DNA from: Bradyrhizobium sp. 132
GTDB lineage: Bacteria; Pseudomonadota; Alphaproteobacteria; Rhizobiales; Xanthobacteraceae
Reading direction: 5' to 3'
DNA length: 64,000 bases
NCBI RefSeq assembly: GCF_023074185.1
Contig: NZ_JADPKY010000024.1
Location: 1 to 64,000 of the forward strand
Shown here: positions 24,769-32,648 of the stretch, in pieces
Numbering within the stretch: position 1 is the stretch's first letter
How the letters are laid out: each line of letters starts with the position of its first letter
Translations under genes and position numbers: made by a program
The notes under the pieces: generated by a model
What the model was told of the DNA's origin: nothing
Seen by the model: only the letters and a program-made list of their open reading frames with translations
The model's database searches: none

Positions 24769-25086
24769 TTACGAATACTCTATGCCCAAGGACGCATCAG
24801 GTTCGATATTCACCAATACTTCGCCAGTCGTGATTTCGGGATCTCCAAGATCGAGGTCATGCAGACTTGCCTGAACAAACTCCAGTATCTTAGCGTTTGC
24901 TGCATTTGCGCTTTCGCGGTCCTCGAATATCATCACGGCGACACCAACGCCATCGCCCCCATCCAGCAGGTAGTAAAATCTGAATCCTTGCGATTGCCTT
25001 AGGATCTGACCGATGCCGCTCTTGGCGCGGCGAGCAGCGTCTGCAACCGAACGAACCTTGGTGTACTTGCGAATGACTATGTACAT
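24769..25086 (-). CDS. ABM-like (antibiotic biosynthesis monooxygenase fold) small protein
   Basis: A 105-residue protein, MYIVIRKYTKVRSVADAARR..GIGQILRQSQGFRFYYLLD..VAVMIFEDRESANAANAKI. The pattern (beta start, G-F-x-x-Y-Y-L, M-I-F-E-D-x-x-x-A) fits the dimeric alpha+beta barrel of ABM-type proteins. Such proteins include monooxygenases and stress proteins, but catalytic residues cannot be judged. The start at MYIVIRKY is preferred over a longer frame. Confidence 0.65.
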   Translation of the reverse strand: MYIVIRKYTKVRSVADAARRAKSGIGQILRQSQGFRFYYLLDGGDGVGVAVMIFEDRESANAANAKILEFVQASLHDLDLGDPEITTGEVLVNIEPDASLGIEYS

Positions 25087-25222
25087 GAGGTCACCACGCG
25101 CTACGGTTCCCGCTCCACTCACCAAAGCATAGCGGGTCCCAGTTGGACCAGGGCCCTACTTCCAGGATGCGTCACAAACGGCGGCCGGGGCCAGCGCGAC
25201 ACGCTGTTCTCCAGTGCGCCAA

Positions 25223-25247
25223 CCTCGCCCCGCAAAGCGGGGCGAGG
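25223..25247 (-). terminator. Hairpin terminator of the dodecin gene
   Basis: A perfect 11-bp stem CCTCGCCCCGC / GCGGGGCGAGG with a 3-base loop, ten bases beyond the dodecin stop. A T-run is nearly absent, so efficiency is uncertain. Confidence 0.65.
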
Positions 25248-25256
25248 TGCCGAGGC

Positions 25257-25472
25257 TCAGGAATCCTCGAACTTGAACGATACGTTGAGCTTGGCGCGAT
25301 AGGCCTCTACTTTTCCCTTCGCATCCAATTGCATATCGAGCTTGACGACCTCTGCAATGCGAAGATCTCGGAGAGATTTCGCAGCTAACTCGACCGCATT
25401 AGCGGCCGCCTTCTCCCATGAGTCGCTGCTGGTACCGATCAGTTCAATGACCTTGTAGACGCTATCAGGCAT
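25257..25472 (-). CDS. Dodecin
   Basis: A 71-residue protein, MPDSVYKVIELIGTSSDSWE.. with KAAANAVELAAKSLRDLRIA and YRAKLNVSFKFED. This is the complete dodecin fold, which assembles into 12-mer spheres. Dodecins bind and buffer flavins, with the conserved Trp in SDSWE stacking on the isoalloxazine ring; some bind CoA. GGAGGA precedes the ATG, and a strong hairpin follows the gene. It fits a stress and flavin-protection role. Confidence 0.92.
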   Translation of the reverse strand: MPDSVYKVIELIGTSSDSWEKAAANAVELAAKSLRDLRIAEVVKLDMQLDAKGKVEAYRAKLNVSFKFEDS

Positions 25473-26673
25473 GTCGTCCTCCTGTTCGGTATGAAGCAGG
25501 AAGCAGGCGCTCCCTGCCGTTGTGAAATCTAGCATCAGGATGATACGACGCGATACGATCTCGGATGCTCGCCCTAGCCGATAAGGAACAAGCTGCATTT
25601 GGAGGTGGCGCCTTTTGACCCCGCGGCGGGCTCAAACTCGGAGCGATACACACCAGAAAAGTCTTCATGGTATTTCTCCATCTTCATCGCTTCTGATTTA
25701 TCTGAAACGATAAATGCACCAGCGACCGTTTATGAGTTTGTTCCGGCAGCTACGCTTGATTTCAATTCCACCTTGAACGATAGACGATCAGGCCCTCAGA
25801 ATCCGTGCCCGAAATGCAACTCTTGGTTTCTAAAACGTGCGGCCTGTAGGGCAAGCCTTCTGACCTTCTAGAGCACGTGCGAAGACTTGAATGAGTTCCG
25901 GAAGTGGCCCATCTGCGACATTGATCGAGCCCAAAAGAATGTCCGCTATCCAAAGCAAAGAAGACGTGCCGATTTGAAGGCAGGTTGATGAAGCGTCAAA
26001 CATAAACGCTGGTTTACGTTTTAAGCGCATGTCTCAGCGCGCGGACCTAGAGGTCGAACGTGATGGCCTACGAAGCTCAACTTCCGCAGGTCGAGGCCTA
26101 ACGCGCCAAAGGGCTTTATCGCCTGCGGATACTTTAATAACACCTTAGCCAGGGAAGCTATGGGGAGCTGTCAGGCGCCGCCGAAAGAAGTCAAAGGCCC
26201 CCTTTTGCACGACCTCGAAGCCGCGTTTTCAAGCTCAAGCCGAATAACCTCGACGAACGAGACCCGTGCGGGTGTGGCAGCACCTGAGCTTTCCTCTTTT
26301 GCCGCCTTAGGCGATGGTCGATCGACGATGTGACTTAATGCCATTCAGTTTCATCGTTGATATCGCGGGCCGACAGATGCCCATCGCTATTGTTTTACGC
26401 TCCGCGGGCCCTTTTCGTCGTTTTAGGCTCTCCTGGACGCCGTGGGGCACCGCAGCGGATCTGGTGTTTGCTTTGCCCAGTCGTCCAAGACAGTAGGGGC
26501 TATTCCCGGCGCCGACGACATCGCGTATCGTAACTCGCGTGCTGTGCCAGAGTGACAATCTGAGCCGAGGCCTGCACCCACTCCTCCAGGTTTCATCGGG
26601 CCACATCTGTAGGCAAGAAACCCCTAATCATATTACTGGCTAACACATTACCTTCAGAGATATTTTTCTATCC
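25473..26673. other. 1.2-kb stretch without a supported gene
   Basis: Minus-strand pieces look partly protein-like: SLLWIADILLGSINVADGPL within 26030-25830, and LPYRPHVLETKSCISGTDSE within 25953-25762. They are in different frames and overlap, suggesting one decayed gene. Frames at 26307-26606 are not convincing. The left border of the integrated element may lie in this stretch, but no repeat of its right flank was found. Confidence 0.35.
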
Positions 26674-26868
26674 CTATCGGGTGCCGTCCTGCGCTCCGTT
26701 CTTTCCCTCATAATTCTTCACGCTTTCAGGGGGAACCAGAGAAATATTGCTTAGGACTATGCGCAGCGAATATTTCTCTTCATCCATACCACCAAATTCG
26801 ATGGTTGATGTGCGCGCACGCCCATCAAAGGCCCTGTTGCTGATGTTGCATATTTCAACTGCATTCAC
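26674..26868 (-). CDS. Short hypothetical protein next to the integrated element (doubtful)
   Basis: A 64-residue frame, MNAVEICNISNRAFDGRART..GGMDEEKYSLRIVLSNISLV, in DNA of lower GC than its surroundings. The composition is more protein-like than chance. No family and no clear ribosome-binding site were found. It could be element cargo. Confidence 0.35.
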   Translation of the reverse strand: MNAVEICNISNRAFDGRARTSTIEFGGMDEEKYSLRIVLSNISLVPPESVKNYEGKNGAQDGTR

Positions 26869-27121
26869 GTCGAGCAGACAAATCTCGCGCTGCCTGTTTC
26901 GGATCGCATCTCTTTGATAAGAGAAATAAAAAGCTAGTATGGCTCACGCACCAATGAGGGCACGATCGGCGCTTATTACCGCCGATAGGCGTAGGGCTAC
27001 ACAATGCGCTTAGGCGTTATCTCGGGCGAGGGAACGTCTCGGGCTCGGGCGCCTTCCATTGATGCAACGGAACACTGATTGCTGTTAGCAGCGATAGCGG
27101 GCGCCAGAGGGGGTGGGGCAT

Positions 27122-27239
27122 TGACCCACGCTACTTTGCTCAGTCTCTATATGAAGTGAAAAAAGGAAATATCACTCACTTTGCTTTTTTTTCTCTCTCC
27201 ATAGAGAATAACCGCTTTTAGCGTGGGCAGCGTGGGTCA
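27122..27239. repeat. 11-bp inverted repeat framing an AT-rich segment
   Basis: TGACCCACGCT (27122-27132) is matched by its exact reverse complement AGCGTGGGTCA (27229-27239), which overlaps the primase stop. A third partial copy, AGCGTGGGCA, abuts the right arm (27220-27229). The segment between is very AT-rich and holds the smaller pair AAGTGA / TCACTT. It could be a replication origin, a terminator or an end of the element. The rest of the 26869-27236 gap shows no gene. Confidence 0.75.
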
Positions 27240-30074
27240 GCCAAAGTCGAGAAGGCGCCCGTTTCTGATTGCGATATCTCGGTCATCCGCCTCCCGGAAG
27301 TCCACGTCAAGCTTATAAACTTCTTGGAGCATGCCCGTTGCGTCGCGCAATCGGCGGCCGAAGATGTGCAGTCCGCCCGGCCATCGTTCGTCCGACGTGG
27401 GGCCATCGTCTTCGAAGTCGTGAAGCTTTTCGAGCGCGGCGTTCAGCGATTTAGCGGTGCCAGTCCACGACTCCTTATCCGCCATGAACTCGATTAGGGT
27501 CCGTGCGACCGGCGAGCGCATTAGCAGTTTCGACTTTGCGACCGCGCGCATGCCCATGAAGACCCGCTGAAACGTTCCCTGTCGCCACAGGTAGGGTTCG
27601 CATGCCGTCAGCCATCGTTCGAAGTCGGCCAGTCGGGTTGCTGCGCCCGTCTCGGCGACCAAAGGCAATTTGCGCAATCCGTGCGCAACCATGTTGAACA
27701 GGCCGGACAGCACGACCGGCAACGCGTCGTTGAACTCCCGCTTGACCATTGCCTCGGTCTTCTTCGTCGTGATCTTCCGGAGTGATACCATCAACGCACG
27801 GTCTAGAAGGTCGTTGCGTCTCAGCATGTCCGAATGCAGCCCATTGAGCATGATGGGGTTGCGTGCCTTCATCAGGAACTCTTCGGCGTCGGTGAAAAGC
27901 TCTCGCTTCGACAAACCGCCCCCCGTCGCCAGCCGGCAAAGCGCGTCGGAAAACCAAGGCGGGATGCGTGACAGGTTGTCGTAAAGCTGGACATACGCCG
28001 ATTGCGCCGCCACGAACAAATCTAGTTCGCTCGACGGCATCGAACGAGACGGCGCGAACGACGGGTCAATGACGGATCGAATCAGGTCACAGGTGGTTGA
28101 CTTGGCTGTCCCCGCGCCGCCATCGATGGTGAGAATCGGATAAGGTCCGTTGGTGAAGCACGATAGCAGCCAGCAAACCGCAAGCACGAACCCGGAGTCC
28201 TCAATGCTTGGCACGTTACCATCTGCCTTGATGGTCAGAATGCTGCGCAAGATGCTTAGGTCGCCTTCTTGTAAATCCGCCGGAATCGGCAATGGTTGCA
28301 TCCCGGCGCTACGCGTGAAGCGAAAAGACTTCGGCAACTGGCTCGACGAGTTGACTTCCCAGCCGTTGGCGGTGATTTTCACGAACTGCCGTGCGTCGTT
28401 GCACAGATCGATGTAAACGGCGTTGCTGATGGGCGCGATGCGCCTGAAGCTTGGAATGACCGGCGCGCCTTCGTGCTTGCACGATGCGATCAGGACTCGC
28501 TTCAGATCTCTCAACACCGGATCGGACGCGGTCATGCCACGTAGTGAGTAAAGACGATAAGCAAGCCACTCATCGAACTCTTTGCTCGCAACCGACATGC
28601 ACTTAACGACACCGTCTGTCGTGACTTGGGCGAACACGCTGCCGTCAGACTGCATCGACAGGTCGGCTTCAGTGCCGACGATCCGCTGTAGCAGGCTCAT
28701 CGGGGTTTCGGCCGCTTTCTTGGCGGACTTCTTCGGTCGTGCGCGGCGGACCTCCATAGAGAGGGCCGTAAGTTGTTTGAATCCAATTCCCCTGAGTTTC
28801 TGGAGCCACGTGTGCAGCTCCTCAGGCGTTAGCTGCGCGAGGGCAGTTAACGCAGACTCTTCAAACGGGGCAGCCGGATTCGTCTTCGCGCGCCGCAAGA
28901 TACCGTCGAGCGAGCTACTATCGCCATTTAGCCAAGCGTCTGGATCTCCTTCGCCGTTAGGCATATCCGGATCGTCGCTGAAGTCGTCATCGACCGAGCC
29001 GGCCAAAACTGGGATCAGGTTGCGTTTGCCCGCCATGCTCAAGAGTTTGAACAAATGCAAGTGGGTCACCGGGTCTTCGTGACCAATGCCGAAGGACTGC
29101 CACTTCAAGTCCAGCTCTTCGTCGTTGAAGAACTCTTCGTCGGCTGCGGACCAGTTACGCCAAACGTCGTCACCCATGCCGTCCGTGGCGTAGTGCACGG
29201 CCATGCCGATAGTGAGCCAGGATTCATAATCGCGGAAGTCCTCCGGGTCGAGGCCGGATAGCATCCGCGCAACCTGTTCGTTGGTCAGGATTCCCGCGCT
29301 CGGATGCTCGGTGCGATGCCGCTTGGGACGGGTAAGGAACGCGAGCACATTGGGCGGAAGTTCAGGCAGGCCTTCTTCCACGTCAGGATGCGTCTCGTCC
29401 CATTCGTACATCCGGCCGGTCGTCGGATGAAGCGATCCCGGCGATACAAGCTGACGGCCGACGCACACGGGCTCAAGGCCGGGGAAGCCGTCGTCGGCGA
29501 GGCTCTTCTTCAGCTTCACCCCCTTCGGGATTCTGAAGAGTAGATGGCCACCAGCGCCCGTGCCGCCGCCGCTGATAGCCCGCGGATACTTGGAAGGATC
29601 GAAGCTTGGGAAACGCTTACACAGCTTCTTGAGCGACTTGAGCCCGCCGGAGCGCTCGTCCACATCAAGCCCGCCAACGCCATCGGCAATGCGGTAACCC
29701 ATATTTTGGAAGTTTGCATAGCAATCGGCGATCACCGTCTTTGAGTCATAGTGCATCCGGGGCCAATTCGCATCAACTGGCGCCTTGCCCATTTCACGCA
29801 CCTTGCCAATTCGCTTGTCAGTGCGTGTCGCGAACGGATGGTGCAGGGTGATGGGCGAAAAGCCTGCCGCCACCGTTTTCTGAAATTGTTCGAAGGTGTC
29901 AGCTTGGAATTTCTTCGGTTTGGTTGCTTTGCCATTATGGACAGCGTTGGTCATACTCACGGCGTCACTCCACTTGTCAGTATCTAGCGTCTCGCGCGCT
30001 GTGCATTCGTGCGGAGAGGTTTCTGTTCGCGATAGGCAGTACACACTGCCGGATTGGGTACGAGGCGTTTTCAT
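27237..30074 (-). CDS. Bifunctional primase-polymerase / helicase replication protein
   Basis: A protein of 945 residues. The N-terminal prim-pol domain (about 60-250) shows GVGGLDVDERSGG (catalytic Asp137, Asp139), GAGGHLLFRIP (His177) and GRQLVSPGS. A PriCT-like helical domain follows (about 262-350: DPEDFRDYESWLTIGMAVHY). The C-terminal ATPase has Walker A DGGAGTAKST (651-660), Walker B-like YVQLYDN, sensor NPIMLNGL and an arginine motif RNDLLDRAL. It would prime and unwind the element during replication. Its ATG overlaps the stop of the HTH gene (ATGA), indicating coupled translation and supporting this start. Confidence 0.88.
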   Translation of the reverse strand: MKTPRTQSGSVYCLSRTETSPHECTARETLDTDKWSDAVSMTNAVHNGKATKPKKFQADTFEQFQKTVAAGFSPITLHHPFATRTDKRIGKVREMGKAPVDANWPRMHYDSKTVIADCYANFQNMGYRIADGVGGLDVDERSGGLKSLKKLCKRFPSFDPSKYPRAISGGGTGAGGHLLFRIPKGVKLKKSLADDGFPGLEPVCVGRQLVSPGSLHPTTGRMYEWDETHPDVEEGLPELPPNVLAFLTRPKRHRTEHPSAGILTNEQVARMLSGLDPEDFRDYESWLTIGMAVHYATDGMGDDVWRNWSAADEEFFNDEELDLKWQSFGIGHEDPVTHLHLFKLLSMAGKRNLIPVLAGSVDDDFSDDPDMPNGEGDPDAWLNGDSSSLDGILRRAKTNPAAPFEESALTALAQLTPEELHTWLQKLRGIGFKQLTALSMEVRRARPKKSAKKAAETPMSLLQRIVGTEADLSMQSDGSVFAQVTTDGVVKCMSVASKEFDEWLAYRLYSLRGMTASDPVLRDLKRVLIASCKHEGAPVIPSFRRIAPISNAVYIDLCNDARQFVKITANGWEVNSSSQLPKSFRFTRSAGMQPLPIPADLQEGDLSILRSILTIKADGNVPSIEDSGFVLAVCWLLSCFTNGPYPILTIDGGAGTAKSTTCDLIRSVIDPSFAPSRSMPSSELDLFVAAQSAYVQLYDNLSRIPPWFSDALCRLATGGGLSKRELFTDAEEFLMKARNPIMLNGLHSDMLRRNDLLDRALMVSLRKITTKKTEAMVKREFNDALPVVLSGLFNMVAHGLRKLPLVAETGAATRLADFERWLTACEPYLWRQGTFQRVFMGMRAVAKSKLLMRSPVARTLIEFMADKESWTGTAKSLNAALEKLHDFEDDGPTSDERWPGGLHIFGRRLRDATGMLQEVYKLDVDFREADDRDIAIRNGRLLDFG

Positions 30075-30289
30075 ATCGCGCGGCGATCTTGATAATCGCG
30101 AAATGCGTCGGCGGTGATGCGTCGCGAGCGACCGGCCTTAAAGCTCTTAAGAGCGCCAGATTTGAGAATGAGCCAGAACGTAGACATTGCCACGCCGAGC
30201 GCTTCTGCGACTTGTTCGGGCGTATGGCAAATTTGGCCGGGTGGAATCGGCGCGATTCGAGGTTGCTTGAGTTTGGGAGGCTTACGCAT
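30071..30289 (-). CDS. Small helix-turn-helix protein (AlpA/excisionase-like)
   Basis: A 72-residue protein. The helix-turn-helix region is HTPEQVAEALGVAMSTFWLI, and the wing is LKSFKAGRSRRITADAFRDY. This matches the HTH_17/excisionase type in which a small DNA-binding protein accompanies a tyrosine integrase and controls excision or integrase expression. The start MRKPPKLKQPRIAP is chosen over a longer Pro/Arg-rich frame. The gene is coupled to the primase gene by an ATGA overlap. Confidence 0.8.
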   Translation of the reverse strand: MRKPPKLKQPRIAPIPPGQICHTPEQVAEALGVAMSTFWLILKSGALKSFKAGRSRRITADAFRDYQDRRAI

Positions 30290-30506
30290 AACAAGACCCA
30301 CGCGCCTCAAGGGCGTCGCTTGAGTTCGCGATGGAATTTGTCCACCCAATGAGAGGGGCGGCCATCCGCGACGGTCTCGCTGTGGGCTTATTTCAGCCCC
30401 GGCTTTCGTCTCTTCAGGGCGGCCCGTAGCCGCGCCCTGCGTCTTCAACGACTGGCATTTGCGAAAATAGTTCGGACGAACTCGGAGTCAACCCGGAAAA
30501 GGAGCG

Positions 30507-31745
30507 TTAACCATCTTTGGCCGAGTCAAGATAATCGGCCCAATCCTGCATCAACGGACGGCGCGGCTCGACGTAGGGGCTTCTGTCATATGCCGCTTCC
30601 GACTCGGTCTTGAACACGTGCGCCAAGGCGGCTTCCGACAAACGCCATTCATATTTAGTTTGTTCGGCGCGCCACTTGCTGAACGAAGATCGCATGCCGT
30701 GGGCAGTTCCGTCCGCGATGCGCTGTAAGGTGTGCGCCATCGCGTTGTGGCCAATCATCTGTCCAGCCTTCTCGCCCTCGAAGATCAGGTCATTAGGATC
30801 GGCATCGATTGGAATGATGTCCTTCAAGAGCTTTATGGCTTGGCGCGACAATGGGACCACGTGATCTGGCGCTTTCACGGTCTTCCCGTTTTTTAAAACG
30901 ATTTCCTTCACCTTCAGGCGCGCGACCGGAATCGTCCACGTTTTCTTCGAGAAGTCGATTTCGCGCACGCGGGCCGCCCTGCATTCGGTCGGCCGGACGG
31001 CGCAGAGGGTGGCGAGGTCAAGCGCGCGCGCCGCTGCGCGATTCTTAGTTCGGAGGGTACGCATAACGCCCGGCAATTCGGCGTACGGCACCGAGTCGTG
31101 ATGTTTGACGGGCTGCGTTACGTCGGGCAACAGATGCTGAAGCACGTGCCAGTCTGCTGGGTTTGGTGCGTCCTCGGCGATGTAGTCCTTCGCACGCGCG
31201 TAGTTGAAGATCGTTTCGATCCGAAAGCGTAGGTCATTCGCAGTGCGGTTGACGTCCTGCCAAATCGGTTCCAGCACAGTGATGACGTGCGTCTTCGTGA
31301 TCGCCCGGACGTCCATCTTCAAGAGCTTTGCAGCGTGGCGCTCGATGCTGCTCTTCGCGTCGCGGACGGTCTTTGGGATAACTTCCTTCTCATAGACGTT
31401 CTTGAACCACTCGGTCATGACCTGCTCGAAGGACCGGCCTTCGATGGGAACGACGACCGGCGACACTCCCAACTGTCCGGCGGTACGGAGGCGCCGCTTG
31501 TCTTCGGCGGCGTCGCGGGCTTCGACTAGAGACATGCCCGCCTTGCCGGGACCGACAGCCGGGCCGATGCTGATTTCGTGACGTTTACCTTTGTTGTGCA
31601 AGATGACGATCCACGACCGCGCAGTGGCGCTGCGGACGTGTAGGAACAGCCCTCCGCCGTCGCTGTAGCGGCCCTGGTCAAGGTGTTTCATGACGTCGGT
31701 CGCTTTAAGGATATGCAGGGTCACGGCGGCCGGCTCCGTTTTCAA
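30507..31745 (-). CDS. Tyrosine recombinase, P4-type integrase
   Basis: A 412-residue protein. The N-terminal domain (YSDGGGLFLHVRSATARSWI) is the arm-binding type of P4-like integrases (DUF4102). The catalytic residues are complete: Arg251 in AVRPTECR, His349-x-x-Arg352 in AHGMRSSF, His377 in ALAHVF, and Tyr386 in AAYDRS. The reaction is site-specific recombination between element and chromosome. Its start is 370 bases from the next chromosomal gene, so the attachment site is probably in that gap. The lack of a tRNA there is unusual for this family. Confidence 0.93.
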   Translation of the reverse strand: MKTEPAAVTLHILKATDVMKHLDQGRYSDGGGLFLHVRSATARSWIVILHNKGKRHEISIGPAVGPGKAGMSLVEARDAAEDKRRLRTAGQLGVSPVVVPIEGRSFEQVMTEWFKNVYEKEVIPKTVRDAKSSIERHAAKLLKMDVRAITKTHVITVLEPIWQDVNRTANDLRFRIETIFNYARAKDYIAEDAPNPADWHVLQHLLPDVTQPVKHHDSVPYAELPGVMRTLRTKNRAAARALDLATLCAVRPTECRAARVREIDFSKKTWTIPVARLKVKEIVLKNGKTVKAPDHVVPLSRQAIKLLKDIIPIDADPNDLIFEGEKAGQMIGHNAMAHTLQRIADGTAHGMRSSFSKWRAEQTKYEWRLSEAALAHVFKTESEAAYDRSPYVEPRRPLMQDWADYLDSAKDG

Positions 31746-31892
31746 CAGTCGCGCCCCTCGTTATGCCCCAAGGCCAACGTCGGAGATAGCCGGATGAAGA
31801 CGGACTTGCCCGGAGGGTAAATTTGCCGGAAAGCGCTATTTGCGTCGAGGATTGGCCCCTAAGCGCTTGAACCAACTGGAAGAAAAAAGTAA

Positions 31893-31921
31893 GGCGCGAC
31901 TGGCATCACCACAGTCGCGCC
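31893..31921. terminator. Hairpin with perfect 10-bp stem
   Basis: GGCGCGACTG pairs exactly with CAGTCGCGCC around a 9-base loop. On the minus strand the A-rich run to its left would read as Ts (ACTTTTTTC), so it could terminate transcription entering the integrase region or coming from the right. Confidence 0.6.
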
Positions 31922-31966
31922 CTACGTCGCCGGCTTATGGGGCAGGGGGGAATAGCCGGCTGTTGA

Positions 31967-31992
31967 AACGACTCCCCGCCGCCGGAGTCGTT
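31967..31992. repeat. Second hairpin, 9-bp perfect stem
   Basis: AACGACTCC pairs exactly with GGAGTCGTT around the loop CCGCCGCC. It may be a terminator or an integrase arm-type site. Nothing distinguishes these from sequence alone. Confidence 0.55.
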
Positions 31993-32053
31993 CCAGGCGG
32001 TTGCGAAATTTTTTGCCAGCGTCCTGCACACGGTTAAGTGATCTTAACGATTG

Positions 32054-32078
32054 AGAACTCGCGGTCCTCTGCTCCGTT
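32054..32078 (+). promoter_or_regulatory. Possible EcfG-type promoter of the 32115 gene
   Basis: AGAAC (32054-32058), 16 bases, then CGTT (32075-32078) matches GGAAC-N16-CGTT with one mismatch in the -35 box. It lies 36 bases before the start codon. Confidence 0.4.
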
Positions 32079-32114
32079 GTTCCCGCATCGCCATGGGGCG
32101 AGGGACCGATAGAT

Positions 32115-32528
32115 ATGTCACAGATTCAAAAGGTATTTTTGGGCGCCGTCGCGATTGCCGCAACGCTCGGCGCCGTCCAGGTGGGCGCAGTGCAGCTGGC
32201 CTCCGGCCATGATCTGGCCGACCGCTGGCAGGCTGTTGCAGACAAGCCGGGCCATAACGTCAATCGTTCCAGCAAAGCCGACCGGCTGCCCGATATCAAG
32301 CAGGCGGGGGTCCCGACCCGCACTGTGTCGATGCGGCTGAACGACCTGGCTGACACGTCGGTGCTGCTGCGCATCCCCGCGGTGATCGAGACCGGCAATG
32401 CCAAGCCGCCGGTGCTGCTCCCGAACCAGAAGCAGAGCCGCAAAAAGCCGACGATTGCCTGCGAGCCGATGGTCAGCTCCCTGACCGAGGTCGCAAAGCT
32501 GCTCCAGCCCGGCCGCTGTGTGACCTGA
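32115..32528 (+). CDS. Exported hypothetical protein, 137 aa
   Basis: Residues about 5-26 (VFLGAVAIAATLGAVQVGAV) form a signal peptide or membrane anchor. The mature part is polar, with two Cys near the end (IACEPMVSSL and PGRCVT) that could form a disulphide. Similar proteins occur in Bradyrhizobium without known function. The gene is followed by a hairpin terminator and then htpG, so it is its own unit. A possible EcfG promoter precedes it. Confidence 0.75.
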   Translation: MSQIQKVFLGAVAIAATLGAVQVGAVQLASGHDLADRWQAVADKPGHNVNRSSKADRLPDIKQAGVPTRTVSMRLNDLADTSVLLRIPAVIETGNAKPPVLLPNQKQSRKKPTIACEPMVSSLTEVAKLLQPGRCVT

Positions 32529-32549
32529 TCGGCATGGACCGGGATAAGT

Positions 32550-32569
32550 CGCCCTCCGCGGGGAGGGCG
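32550..32569 (+). terminator. Hairpin terminator between the exported-protein gene and htpG
   Basis: CGCCCTCC pairs with GGAGGGCG around a 4-base loop, followed by ATTGTT. It is 21 bases beyond the stop at 32528. Confidence 0.7.
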
Positions 32570-32648
32570 ATTGTTCACGTCCACTTGATCCACTACCCCA
32601 TCGCGTTATATCCCGGGTCTCTTCCCCTTCGATTGACCGGGTGAACGC

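Larger units (their letters stand above)
27122..31745. mobile_element. Compact integrated element: integrase, HTH regulator, primase-helicase
   Basis: Three minus-strand genes, in order integrase, small HTH protein and primase/helicase, form a replication-integration module like that of P4-type satellites and small integrative plasmids. An AT-rich segment framed by an inverted repeat follows the primase gene. No phage structural, conjugation or clear cargo genes are seen. The ends are not defined: no duplicated att core or tRNA was found, so the given span covers only the recognisable module. Confidence 0.7.
31746..32114. other. Intergenic region beside the integrase, with two hairpins
   Basis: This gap probably contains one attachment site of the element. 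It holds two strong hairpins, at 31893-31921 and 31967-31992. No tRNA or tmRNA was recognised. A possible promoter for the 32115 gene lies at 32054-32078. Confidence 0.5.

Noticed and set aside
26307-26606. Overlapping frames on both strands in the gap left of the integrated element
   Set aside because: Neither shows protein-like composition or a start signal.
31746-32114. tRNA or tmRNA as integration target of the element
   Set aside because: No cloverleaf pattern or T-loop sequence could be found near the integrase; the attachment site remains unknown.
32580-32648. Heat-shock (sigma-32) promoter before htpG
   Set aside because: CTTGATC and CCCCAT are present but only four bases apart, far too close for a -35/-10 pair.
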